DNA from: Defluviitaleaceae bacterium
Lineage (GTDB): Bacteria > Bacillota > Clostridia > Lachnospirales > WQUN01
NCBI GenBank assembly: GCA_009780315.1
Contig: WRAH01000002.1
Coordinates: 1-64,000 of the forward strand
Direction of reading: 5' to 3'
DNA: 64,000 nt
Below the pieces are notes generated by a model. That model did no database searches, was not told the origin of the DNA, and saw nothing but the letters and a program-made list of their open reading frames with translations. The translations under genes were made by a program, and so were the position numbers. Positions within the stretch are counted from its first letter, which is position 1. Each line of letters starts with the position of its first letter. Positions 16,587 to 25,145 of this stretch are shown here, in pieces.

Positions 16587-17282
16587 TTACGGCACAGGCA
16601 AATATCCAGTATGATACGCAACATAACCCGACACACTATAGCCCTTTATTTTATCCAAAGACTGATTTGCCAAATCTAAATCTTGTGTGTGAATAGGATT
16701 TGCGCCTACAAGTTGATTACCGTCTACATTAGCGGCATCTCCGCACACCATGATTCCGCTGTCACGAAGATGAACTACAATGTGACCAGGTGTATGACCC
16801 GGTACATGTACAATTTCTATACCGCCGCATATGGGATACACCTGCCCATCTGTCACCTGGTCTGTAATGTGAATAGGATTATCCTCATAACTCTTTTTCC
16901 AACTGTCATAAAATGCCCGTACATCTTCAGGCAAAGTGTCATATTCCTTCAACCTAGCCTCAACTTTAACAGGAAGCCTGCGCCCGTCAAGATAAGGGGA
17001 CTCATCTACATGGGCAATCATACGAACATTCGGTGCAAGTTTTTGTAAATCAGGCACACAACCTACATGGTCCCAATCATGATGGGTAATAATCATATGT
17101 GTCAAATTTTCAGCACGAAACCCCTCGGCCGCTATGGCACTAAGGATTGCGTCTGTTTGACTGGGAAAACCTGCGTCAATAAGCACAAGGTTATCATCAT
17201 CCCAAGTCAGTACCAAATTAAAACATTCAGCCCCCTCGCCATTCTTTATTGGCAACAGTGCTACATTTTTTGCTATTCTCAT
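16587..17282 (-). CDS. MBL-fold metallohydrolase
   Basis: The 231-residue metallo-beta-lactamase fold protein carries THHDWDHVG (around residue 66), a variant of HxHxDH in which the second metal His is Asp, as in the YflN-like THQDIDHIG group. Later metal ligands are in HVPGHTPGH (about residue 160), CGDAAN and YHTGY near the end. It is a soluble hydrolase of unknown substrate. It is last gene of a three-gene minus-strand operon with 15-bp and 19-bp gaps. The ribosome site GGGGGT is well placed before ATG 17282. Confidence 0.85.
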   Translation of the reverse strand: MRIAKNVALLPIKNGEGAECFNLVLTWDDDNLVLIDAGFPSQTDAILSAIAAEGFRAENLTHMIITHHDWDHVGCVPDLQKLAPNVRMIAHVDESPYLDGRRLPVKVEARLKEYDTLPEDVRAFYDSWKKSYEDNPIHITDQVTDGQVYPICGGIEIVHVPGHTPGHIVVHLRDSGIMVCGDAANVDGNQLVGANPIHTQDLDLANQSLDKIKGYSVSGYVAYHTGYLPVP

Positions 17283-17297
17283 ACATATACCCCCAAA

Positions 17298-17945
17298 CTA
17301 TCTTTGTGCAATAAGCCGCGCACCAAGTGCATACGCCTTTTCGCAATCTATTGGAAACTGTGTCTGGTGTACTTGCTTTTTCTTGGCTTCATCAAAAACA
17401 GTACAAACATATTTTGAATAATCATCAAATTGCAAGGTATCATTAGAAACAATAGACTCGCAATGCCCAAAAAGCCGTGCCAAATCCCCTTCGGCAAACT
17501 TTAATGCATCCATATAACCCACTTGATTCATAAAGTCTAATGGCACATTCATGGTATAAATGAAACCGACAGGGATTTTTCTGTCTAAAAGCCCTTTGTA
17601 TCCTTCTGTATAAGTCAGCACAGGGAACATGAGTCTTTCTAAAAAAGAACGCATCATGCCGGTTACATTTTCAAAATAAATAGGCGAACCCAATACCAAC
17701 GCGTCAGCAGACATTGCCTTATCCAGAATAGGTGCTAAAGCGTCTCTATAAAGACATATGCCTGGTTTAGGGCAGTTTTTTATTTTACAAGCAAAACAGC
17801 TGATACATCCCTTAAACTCATAATCGTACAGGTGCAGTGTTTCAGTTTCTGCACCCTTGGACGCAGCACCTTGAAGGGCATTTTCCAGCAAAATAGCGGT
17901 GTTTTTATTTTTCCGCGGGCTTCCGTTGATTGCTAATATTTTCAT
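17298..17945 (-). CDS. NADPH-dependent FMN reductase / flavodoxin-fold protein
   Basis: The 215-residue flavodoxin-like protein opens with the FMN phosphate loop GSPRKNKNT (9-17). A Cys cluster CISCFACKIKNC sits near residues 50-61, followed by a region typical of iron-sulfur flavoprotein-like reductases (LGSPIYFENVTGMMRSFLERL, 85-105). Such proteins transfer electrons from NAD(P)H or ferredoxin to quinones or other acceptors in anaerobes. It is the middle gene of the YbjQ, reductase, MBL operon. Confidence 0.85.
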   Translation of the reverse strand: MKILAINGSPRKNKNTAILLENALQGAASKGAETETLHLYDYEFKGCISCFACKIKNCPKPGICLYRDALAPILDKAMSADALVLGSPIYFENVTGMMRSFLERLMFPVLTYTEGYKGLLDRKIPVGFIYTMNVPLDFMNQVGYMDALKFAEGDLARLFGHCESIVSNDTLQFDDYSKYVCTVFDEAKKKQVHQTQFPIDCEKAYALGARLIAQR

Positions 17946-17964
17946 AACAACCTATCCTTTCAAA

Positions 17965-18285
17965 TTAGTTTCCGTTTTTAAACTTTACCGCTGTGCCATA
18001 AGCCATCACTTCCGAGCTACCGTCCATGACAGAGCAAGTGCTGTATCTTACAGCCACGATAGCATCTGCTTGCATTTGATGTGCGGCAAGGCTCATGCGG
18101 TCTGTTGCAATTTTGCGTGCTTCATACATAAGCTCTGTATACTCATCAATTTCACCCCCTGCAATGGCTCTAAAACCGGCCAGCATTGCTTTTCCAATGT
18201 GCTTTGCCCGTACAACACTGCCCTGTACCAAGCCAATATGTTCTAGTTCCTTACCTTGAATAAACTCCGAAGTTACAATAATCAT
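17965..18285 (-). CDS. YbjQ/UPF0145 family protein
   Basis: The 106-residue protein, from ATG 18285, has the family blocks LEHIGLVQGSVVRAKHIGK, YTELMYEARKIATDRM, ADAIVAVRYSTCSVMDGSSEVMAYGTAV. GGAGGG is spaced 8 nt from this start; an upstream ATG at 18312 has no ribosome site and overlaps the signal. UPF0145 members form ring-like homo-oligomers; their biochemical role is not established. First gene of the minus-strand operon. Confidence 0.9.
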   Translation of the reverse strand: MIIVTSEFIQGKELEHIGLVQGSVVRAKHIGKAMLAGFRAIAGGEIDEYTELMYEARKIATDRMSLAAHQMQADAIVAVRYSTCSVMDGSSEVMAYGTAVKFKNGN

Positions 18286-18372
18286 GACAAATCCCTCCAA
18301 ATTTTTAATCAATCTATGGTATCACGTTCTTTTCTATGATTCAACAAAGATTTTCTTGACCAGCTGCTCTCC

Positions 18373-18401
18373 TTGACAAAATCATGACATCTTGTCAAAA
18401 T
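18373..18401 (+). promoter_or_regulatory. adhE promoter with overlapping inverted repeat
   Basis: TTGACA (18373-18378) and CAAAAT (18396-18401) are 17 bp apart. The perfect pair TTGACAA / TTGTCAA, 12 bp apart, spans the same bases, so a dimeric regulator could block the promoter. It is not the Rex consensus. GGGAGG (18428-18433) is the ribosome site for the ATG at 18440. Confidence 0.5.
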
Positions 18402-18439
18402 TAAGGTGAAGCATAAAAAAGATGTTTGGGAGGCAATAA

Positions 18440-21049
18440 ATGATTAAACAAAAAAACACTATCACAACAGTTGAAGACCTAAAAACTAAGATGGCAGAAA
18501 TTCGTAAAGCCCAAAGGATTTTTGCAACTTTTTCCCAAGAGAAAGTCGATGCAATTTTCAAAGCCGCGGCACTGGCAGCCAATCATGGGCGTATTCCCTT
18601 GGCAAAGCAAGCTGCCGAAGAAACAGGCATGGGTGTTGTTGAGGATAAAGTAATAAAAAATCATTACGCTTCCGAATACATCTACAATCAATATAAAGAT
18701 ACAAAAACCTGTGGTGTGATAGAAGAAGATTTGGAGTTTGGTATCCGTAAAATTGCTGAACCTATGGGTGTTATTGCCGCCATTGTGCCAACAACAAACC
18801 CCACATCTACCGCAATTTTTAAAACCCTCATTGCCCTAAAAACCCGTAATGGTATCATTCTAGCCCCGCACCCCCGTGCAAAAAAATGCACTGCCGCCGC
18901 CGCTAAAATTGTATATGACGCGGCAGTAAAAGCAGGCGCACCTGAAGGTATTATTGCTTGTATAGACGCACCTTCACTAGAACTTTCCACAGAAGTCATG
19001 CGCAATGCAGATGTTATTCTTGCAACAGGCGGTTCAGGTATGGTGAAGTCTGCCTATTCTTCTGGAAAACCAGCCATTGGCGTAGGCGCAGGCAATGTTC
19101 CTGCGGTGGTTCACAAAACAGCAGATGTGCAGATGATGGTTGCCTCTGTAATCATCTCAAAAACTTTTGACAATGGTATGATTTGTGCGTCTGAACAATC
19201 CGTTATCGTTGATGAAGAAATTTATGACGCGGTAAAAAAAGAATTTGTAAAGCGCGGTTGCTATATTCTTGATGGGGCAGAAACAGATAAAATTCGCCAC
19301 ACCATGATAATCAACGGCGCGCTTAATGCAAAAATCGTTGGTCAAACGGCTGAAACCATTGCCGAAATGGCAGGCATTAAAGTACCCAAAGATACGAAAA
19401 TCCTTATAGGCGAAGTAGAAAGCGTGGAGTATAGCGAAGCATTTTCCCACGAAAAACTTTCTCCTGTCCTTGCCATGTATAAATATAAAAAATTTGAGGA
19501 CGCAGTGGCAAAGGCAGAACGTCTTATCATTGATGGCGGTTATGGTCACACAGCATCTATGTATGTCAACACCTCTGACCCTCAAGGCAAAAAAGATTTG
19601 ACTGCTTTTGAGGATGCCATCAAAGCTTGCCGCATTGTGGTAAACACACCATCTTCTCAAGGGGGAATTGGCGACCTTTACAATTTTAAATTAGCACCTT
19701 CGTTGACACTTGGCTGTGGTTCGTGGGGCGGAAACTCTGTAAGTGAAAATGTTGGAGTAAAGCACCTGCTAAACATCAAAACCGTTGCCGAGCGGAGGGA
19801 AAATATGTTGTGGTTTAGAGCCCCTGAAAAAATTTATTTTAAAAAAGGTTCGCTAAAAGTCGCACTAAGCGAGTTGAAAGATGTATATGATAAGAAAAAA
19901 GCCTTTATTGTCACAGACGAGTTTCTATTTAAAAATGACTATATGAAGCCTCTCATTGATAAACTTGACGAAATGGGTATCATGCATTACACCTTCTATA
20001 AGGTAGAACCAGACCCAACTTTAGCTTGCGCACGAGAAGGTGCAGAAGCCATGCAAAGCTTCGCGCCAGACTGTATTATTGCATTCGGCGGTGGTTCGCC
20101 CATGGACGCAGCAAAAATAATGTGGACACTGTATGAACATCCCAATGTAGACTTTCAAGACCTTGCCATGCGGTTTATGGATATTCGCAAGCGCATTAGT
20201 CCTTTCCCTAAAATGGGTACAAAGGCAAATTTCATTGCCATTCCAACCACCGCAGGGACAGGCAGTGAAGTGACACCATTTGCCGTTATTACAGACGAAT
20301 CCACAGGCATTAAATACCCCCTTGCAGATTATGAGCTACTTCCAAATATCGCAATTGTTGACGTGGATTTTATGATGGATATGCCGTCAAGCCTAACTGC
20401 CGCTTCGGGAATTGACGCGTTGGTGCATTCTCTTGAGGCTTATGCATCCATGCTTGCCACAGATTACACAGACGGATTGGCACTGACTGCTATTAAAAAT
20501 ACCTTTAAATATCTGCCATTGGCATATCAGAACGGCAAAGACATTGAAGCCCGTGAAAAAATGGCAAACGCCGCCACCATTGCAGGTATGGAATTTGCCA
20601 ACGCTTTCTTAGGAATCTGTCACTCTCTTGCCCATAAGTTAGGCGCGGCATTCCATCTGCCCCACGGTGTTGCCAATGCATTGCTTATCAATGAAGTGAT
20701 TAAGTTTAACGCCACAGATAATCCAAAGAAAATTGGTGCGTTTTCCCAATACAAATACCCTAAAGCAACAGAGCGTTATGCGGAAATTGCATCATTTATT
20801 GGTATAAACGGCAAAGACGATGATGAAAAAGTAAAAAAACTTATGGCTAAAATTGACGAACTGAAAGAAACGGTTGGCATTAAAAAATCCATCAAAGATT
20901 ATGGTATATCCGAAAAAGATTTTCTTGCACAACTTGACGATATGGTAGAGCAAGCCTTTGACGACCAATGTACAGGCGCAAACCCACGCTATCCGCTGAT
21001 GGCAGAAATGAAAGAAATATATCTTAATGCATACCATGGGAGGGTTTAA
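18440..21049 (+). CDS. adhE: Bifunctional aldehyde/alcohol dehydrogenase AdhE
   Basis: The 869-residue fusion has an N-terminal CoA-dependent aldehyde dehydrogenase (1 to about 445, catalytic Cys249 in GMICASEQS), then an iron-type alcohol dehydrogenase (about 455-869). The latter has the NAD motif FGGGSPMDAAK, the SSLTAASGIDALVHSLEAY helix and iron-ligand histidines in CHSLAHKLGAAFHLPHG. The enzyme converts acetyl-CoA to acetaldehyde and then ethanol, using two NADH, and forms spirosomes in relatives. Length is normal. Its presence supports a mixed-acid or ethanol fermenter. Confidence 0.97.
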   Translation: MIKQKNTITTVEDLKTKMAEIRKAQRIFATFSQEKVDAIFKAAALAANHGRIPLAKQAAEETGMGVVEDKVIKNHYASEYIYNQYKDTKTCGVIEEDLEFGIRKIAEPMGVIAAIVPTTNPTSTAIFKTLIALKTRNGIILAPHPRAKKCTAAAAKIVYDAAVKAGAPEGIIACIDAPSLELSTEVMRNADVILATGGSGMVKSAYSSGKPAIGVGAGNVPAVVHKTADVQMMVASVIISKTFDNGMICASEQSVIVDEEIYDAVKKEFVKRGCYILDGAETDKIRHTMIINGALNAKIVGQTAETIAEMAGIKVPKDTKILIGEVESVEYSEAFSHEKLSPVLAMYKYKKFEDAVAKAERLIIDGGYGHTASMYVNTSDPQGKKDLTAFEDAIKACRIVVNTPSSQGGIGDLYNFKLAPSLTLGCGSWGGNSVSENVGVKHLLNIKTVAERRENMLWFRAPEKIYFKKGSLKVALSELKDVYDKKKAFIVTDEFLFKNDYMKPLIDKLDEMGIMHYTFYKVEPDPTLACAREGAEAMQSFAPDCIIAFGGGSPMDAAKIMWTLYEHPNVDFQDLAMRFMDIRKRISPFPKMGTKANFIAIPTTAGTGSEVTPFAVITDESTGIKYPLADYELLPNIAIVDVDFMMDMPSSLTAASGIDALVHSLEAYASMLATDYTDGLALTAIKNTFKYLPLAYQNGKDIEAREKMANAATIAGMEFANAFLGICHSLAHKLGAAFHLPHGVANALLINEVIKFNATDNPKKIGAFSQYKYPKATERYAEIASFIGINGKDDDEKVKKLMAKIDELKETVGIKKSIKDYGISEKDFLAQLDDMVEQAFDDQCTGANPRYPLMAEMKEIYLNAYHGRV

Positions 21050-21088
21050 CATTAAAGCTTCAATACTATGGAAGGAGCATATTGAATT

Positions 21089-21847
21089 ATGTCTAAATTA
21101 AACCTAGGAACAGTCATTACTACACGAGAAACCAAGACCCTCTACCGCGATGGAGACAAATGTATTAAACTTTTTAACAAGGGCTATTCAAAACAAGATG
21201 TCTTAAACGAAGCCCTTAACCAAGCCCGCCTAGAAGATACAGAATTAAACATTCCCCAAGTGTTGGAAGTCACAATGATTGACGGTGCATGGGGTATAAT
21301 CTTTGAATTTATTGAGGGCAAAACCCTAACAGAAATCATTGCCGCCGACCCAGAAAATGTGAAGCAATATATCGACATGATGATAGACTTACAGCTTAAA
21401 ATCCACGCGCAAAAATGCCCCATGCTTCCAAAGCACAGGGACAAAATGTTCCGCAAAATTTCTGCAACAGAATTTGTAGACGAAATAAAATACGAACTGC
21501 ACACCCATCTTAACGGAATGCCAAAGCATAATAAAATCTGCCACGGCGATTTCCGCCCAAGTAATATCATCATCACCCCAGATGATAAACCTTATATTAT
21601 CGACTGGTCACATGCCACCCAAGGCAACGCCAGCGGTGATGTCGCCCGCACCTACTTGGTTTACCTTCTAACCAATCAAAAAGAAAATGGCGAATACTAT
21701 CTAAACCGCTACTGCGAAAAAACTGACACCCCCCGCAAATATGTTGAACAATGGGTGAGAATTGTAGCCGCTTCTCAAACCGTAAAAGGTAAAAAAGAAG
21801 AGTTTGACTTCCTTGATAGGATTGTGAATGTTATGGAGGCACAATAG
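21089..21847 (+). CDS. APH-family small-molecule kinase
   Basis: The 252-residue aminoglycoside-phosphotransferase-fold kinase has a glycine-poor N-lobe with KLFNKGYSKQDVLNEA and FEFIEGKTL hinge. The catalytic loop HGDFRPSNII (about 153-162) has base Asp and Asn, and the metal Asp is in YIIDWSHAT. Family members phosphorylate choline, sugars or antibiotics. Nothing ties it to resistance; it sits 39 bp after adhE with its own GGAAGGAG site. Substrate unknown. Confidence 0.8.
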   Translation: MSKLNLGTVITTRETKTLYRDGDKCIKLFNKGYSKQDVLNEALNQARLEDTELNIPQVLEVTMIDGAWGIIFEFIEGKTLTEIIAADPENVKQYIDMMIDLQLKIHAQKCPMLPKHRDKMFRKISATEFVDEIKYELHTHLNGMPKHNKICHGDFRPSNIIITPDDKPYIIDWSHATQGNASGDVARTYLVYLLTNQKENGEYYLNRYCEKTDTPRKYVEQWVRIVAASQTVKGKKEEFDFLDRIVNVMEAQ

Positions 21848-21856
21848 AAACGACGA

Positions 21857-22156
21857 ATGAGTTATCCTTTATATCCAAATCCAAACTGTAAAAAAATCCG
21901 CGGTAGTCACATTTTATCCGTAAGTTGTGCTTATTGCAAAACATTGATAGCCCATTATCAAAAAGTTGGAGAAAGCAATTTTGTAAAAATGTACAACGAC
22001 CGTATTATTGACGGTATTGTTGATTTTTCCCAGCGGCACGGTGCGATATTCTGTCCCAATTGCAACGAGCGTATTGCCACAAGATATATGACGAAGATGG
22101 ATAAAAAAGAAGCCTACCGATTAGTACCATCAGCATTTCATAAAAAGAAAATTTAG
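21857..22156 (+). CDS. Small zinc-ribbon protein of unknown function
   Basis: The 99-residue basic protein has two CxxC pairs (CAYC near residue 25, CPNC near 60) about 35 residues apart that form a likely zinc ribbon. The intervening segment HYQKVGESNFVKMYNDRIIDGIVDFSQRHGAIF is conserved-looking. I recognise no named family. It is 9 bp downstream of the kinase gene and followed by a terminator, so it is probably in the same transcript. No good ribosome site is visible. Confidence 0.7.
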   Translation: MSYPLYPNPNCKKIRGSHILSVSCAYCKTLIAHYQKVGESNFVKMYNDRIIDGIVDFSQRHGAIFCPNCNERIATRYMTKMDKKEAYRLVPSAFHKKKI

Positions 22157-22173
22157 AAGAAATAAATCTTTTC

Positions 22174-22205
22174 AAAACGCCCAGAGATTCTGCGGCGTTT
22201 TTGTT
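22174..22205 (+). terminator. Intrinsic terminator after the kinase/zinc-ribbon genes
   Basis: AAAACGCC pairs with GGCGTTTT, with an inner CAG/CTG, followed by a T-rich tail. Confidence 0.85.
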
Positions 22206-22244
22206 TGTCCTAAGATAAAGTTTACTTATAAACGAATTTTCCCA

Positions 22245-22272
22245 TGGACACTTTCCAATAATAGCGTATAAT
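22245..22272 (+). promoter_or_regulatory. Promoter of the ABC/DUF1854 operon
   Basis: TGGACA (22245-22250), 16-bp spacer, TATAAT (22267-22272), 41 nt before the ABC gene start. GAGAGGA at 22296-22302 is the ribosome site. Confidence 0.7.
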
Positions 22273-22313
22273 AGAATGGTTGCGAATTATTTTTCGAGAG
22301 GATTTATAAGCGT

Positions 22314-24596
22314 ATGCAAGATAAAAAGAAGACGGATATCCAAGTAAGCATTCCTGATTATATGAAAGGTGCGTTTGCTGCCAATGGTGTGCCAACCAAA
22401 GGGTTGCTATTTGCTGTACATACGGATATGACCATTGACGGGGATTTTTCCGATGCGTATGTGGCAGTGGACAAAGAAAATCTCTATATATTGTATGGGA
22501 TTGAACAGGTTGTAAAGACCGAAGGCGCAAAGCGTTTGGTGGCTGAATATGTCACAAAAGAAGTCGTAACACACAAGTTAAAAGATTTGGGCGAACTTCG
22601 CACGGATATTTTGCTCTCCACATGTCGTCTCATTGGTAAAAAAGACGATAAAGAAACCCTGGTTTTACTATTTACTTTAGGCTATCAAACCTTTGTGGAT
22701 AGGCTTGTGAAGGTCACAAAAAATATTGAAAAAGGCGAAGACCCATTAAATGAAGTCCGCCTAGATGATGACCTTTTTTGTTCAAAGTGCGGAACACGTT
22801 ATCCAGAGCCTGAACGGGCACTTTGTCCAAAATGTACAGATAAAATAAGTATTTTCTTCCGATTGTTAAGCTTTTTCAAATTTTATAAAGGCAAAGTGGC
22901 AGCATGTATGGCAGTCATGGTTGCAATTACAGTGCTGTCCTTAATTGCACCCATTGTAGGTACACAGTTTTTAATTGATGAAGTACTGACCGAAGGCGGA
23001 CGGTTTTTTGGGCTGCTTGGTGGTATTGTAGCAGTGATTGTAGGTGTGCGTATGCTTACCACTTTGTTTAATATGCTATTTCAAGTTGTACTTGCTAAAA
23101 CGATGCCATGGATTATTTATGATTTACAAATTCGTATTTTTGAAGCCATGCAAAGGCTTTCTGTATCCTTTTATACCTCTAAGCGCACAGGGTCTTTAAT
23201 GAACCGTATTGGACGGGATGCGCGGAATATTTATTGGTTCTTTGTAGACGGAATGCCCTTCGTCATCTTAAATGTGATTTTATTTATTGGTATTTTCATC
23301 ATGATGTTTTTCATGGAATGGCGGTTGGCACTCATTGCGGTGACGATTGTACCTATTGCAGGTATTTCATTCCGTGTGTTGATGTTTGTTTTTAAGCGTT
23401 TCCATCATAAGTTTTGGGTTATCAACTCACAACTTAACAATATGGTGAGTGATTCTGTCAATGGACAACGTGTTATCAAGGCATTTGCACGAGAAGGTGA
23501 AGAATCACGGCGTTTTGCAGATTCCAGCCATAAGCAAGCCGCCGTACAAATTGACAGTGCAAATACTGCTTGGACAGCGTTCCCGTTGATTTATGGTTTT
23601 ATGTTCTTAGGGCGTGTGGCTGTAACGGCTGTAGGCAGCATGATGGTGATAAACGGTGATATTACATTGGGTGTGTTCCTTACATTTTTAGCCTATTTGC
23701 TAATGCTTTTTGGCCCATTGGAATTTATGTCAACCGTCAGCAATTGGGGTGCCCGCTGTGTAGATGCCGCCCAACGGGTTTTTGAAGTCATTGATGCAAA
23801 AGCAGAGGTTGAGGACCCTGAAAATCCTGTACAATTGGATGAATTTAAAGGTGAAATCAAAGTCAAAGATGTATGGTTTCAATACGAACCAGCCAAGCCA
23901 ATTTTGAAGGGACTAAGCCTAGATGTTGGCGCAGGCAAAACCCTTGGTATTGTTGGGAAAACAGGTTCAGGCAAATCCACCCTTGCCAATTTGATTGCTC
24001 GTTTATATGACCCAGGTGAAGGTTCAATTTTCATCGATGGCGTGAATGTAAAAGCACTGCCATTACAACAACTGCGTACAAATATTGGTATCGTTTCACA
24101 AGATATTTACCTGTTTATTGGAAGCATTGCGGATAATATACGTTATGCCCGTCCAGACGCTACAGTCGAAGAAGTTATTTGGGCTGCAAAAATGGCTTCT
24201 GCCCATGAATTTATTGCCAACCTTCCAGACGGATATGAAACCCGTGTGGGTGCTGGCGGGCAAGACCTTTCTGGCGGTGAAAAACAACGGCTTTCTATTG
24301 CACGCACCATTATTCAAAATCCTAAAATTTTGATTCTTGATGAAGCAACTGCCGCAATGGATACTGAAACAGAGGGAAAAATTCAAGCGGCACTGAATCA
24401 GCTTCAAGCCGACCGTACCACCATTGCCATTGCACACCGTTTATCTACCTTAAAAGATGTAGATAGTTTGGCAGTCATCAATGAGGGCAAAGTTGTAGAA
24501 AGCGGTACTCACGAAGAATTGATGAAGAAAAAGGGCGAATATCACAAGCTTTACAAGATTCAAATGGAAGGCTTGAAAGTTATTACAATGGATTAG
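22314..24596 (+). CDS. ABC exporter half-transporter with N-terminal zinc ribbon
   Basis: In this 760-residue protein, residues 1 to about 155 form a soluble domain of no known family. A zinc ribbon follows (CSKCGTRYPEPERALCPKC, about 158-176), then an ABC_membrane domain (six helices, about 190-480) and the ATPase: Walker A GKTGSGKST (about 547), signature LSGGEKQR (about 650), Walker B ILILDEATAAMD, with the switch His in AHRLS. It pairs with the second ABC gene, with DUF1854 between. Exporter type is judged from the fused TM-NBD layout. In some bacteria such DUF1854-linked ABC pairs are annotated with cyanophycin metabolism; no cyanophycin genes are seen here. Confidence 0.9.
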   Translation: MQDKKKTDIQVSIPDYMKGAFAANGVPTKGLLFAVHTDMTIDGDFSDAYVAVDKENLYILYGIEQVVKTEGAKRLVAEYVTKEVVTHKLKDLGELRTDILLSTCRLIGKKDDKETLVLLFTLGYQTFVDRLVKVTKNIEKGEDPLNEVRLDDDLFCSKCGTRYPEPERALCPKCTDKISIFFRLLSFFKFYKGKVAACMAVMVAITVLSLIAPIVGTQFLIDEVLTEGGRFFGLLGGIVAVIVGVRMLTTLFNMLFQVVLAKTMPWIIYDLQIRIFEAMQRLSVSFYTSKRTGSLMNRIGRDARNIYWFFVDGMPFVILNVILFIGIFIMMFFMEWRLALIAVTIVPIAGISFRVLMFVFKRFHHKFWVINSQLNNMVSDSVNGQRVIKAFAREGEESRRFADSSHKQAAVQIDSANTAWTAFPLIYGFMFLGRVAVTAVGSMMVINGDITLGVFLTFLAYLLMLFGPLEFMSTVSNWGARCVDAAQRVFEVIDAKAEVEDPENPVQLDEFKGEIKVKDVWFQYEPAKPILKGLSLDVGAGKTLGIVGKTGSGKSTLANLIARLYDPGEGSIFIDGVNVKALPLQQLRTNIGIVSQDIYLFIGSIADNIRYARPDATVEEVIWAAKMASAHEFIANLPDGYETRVGAGGQDLSGGEKQRLSIARTIIQNPKILILDEATAAMDTETEGKIQAALNQLQADRTTIAIAHRLSTLKDVDSLAVINEGKVVESGTHEELMKKKGEYHKLYKIQMEGLKVITMD

Positions 24597-24607
24597 GAGT
24601 GAATGTT

Positions 24608-25132
24608 TTGGAATCAATAAAAGACCAAATGGATTTAGGTATTATGGATATAAAGCAAGCAGAGTTTTATGCGACAGATGGCGGATTTGTAGGGTTAAAG
24701 TATAAAGGCGAAGACTATAAGCATGTAGTGCTTAGGCGGATAATGCCCTCAAAGCAACCCTTTAACTATATTTCTGTTGCAGATATTGAAAATAAGGAAA
24801 TTGCGATTTTAAAAGCCGTAGATGACTTACCAGAGGGGCAAAAAAATGTAGTACTGACAGAGCTTGATAACCGCTATTATTCGCCTGAAATCTTGGATGT
24901 AATTTCTGTACAAGATAAACTGGGTTATGTATACATGGAAATGCGGTTAAAAAATAAAAAAGGTATAGAGTACAAAAAAAATTGTGCCATCAAAGATGTA
25001 AGCCGCAATATCCGCATGACTTCGGATAATAGTATCATTGTCTTTGATGTGGATGGCAACCGCTATATCGGTTCAGATTTGAAAAAGTTAAGCCGCCAAA
25101 GTATGAGAAAATTAGATGCTTACTTGTTCTAG
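24608..25132 (+). CDS. DUF1854 domain protein linked to the ABC exporter
   Basis: This soluble protein of about 174 residues has the DUF1854 blocks LDNRYYSPEILDVISVQDKLGYVYMEM, NIRMTSDNSIIVFDVDGNRYIGSDLKKL. It lies between two ABC half-transporters, with a 13-bp gap to the next. A GTG at 24599 touches the ribosome site AGGAG, while TTG at 24608 is spaced 8 nt from GGAG and is the likelier start. Function unknown; genomic association with these exporters suggests an accessory or regulatory subunit. Confidence 0.85.
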   Translation: MESIKDQMDLGIMDIKQAEFYATDGGFVGLKYKGEDYKHVVLRRIMPSKQPFNYISVADIENKEIAILKAVDDLPEGQKNVVLTELDNRYYSPEILDVISVQDKLGYVYMEMRLKNKKGIEYKKNCAIKDVSRNIRMTSDNSIIVFDVDGNRYIGSDLKKLSRQSMRKLDAYLF

Positions 25133-25145
25133 GAGAGTATAAATT

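Noticed and set aside
18373..18401. Rex operator for adhE
   Set aside because: The repeat TTGACAA-n12-TTGTCAA has the wrong spacing and sequence for the TTGTTAA-n4-TTAACAA consensus.
21089..21847. Antibiotic resistance gene (aminoglycoside phosphotransferase)
   Set aside because: Only the general APH kinase fold is supported; context (after adhE) and sequence give no sign of a known resistance enzyme.
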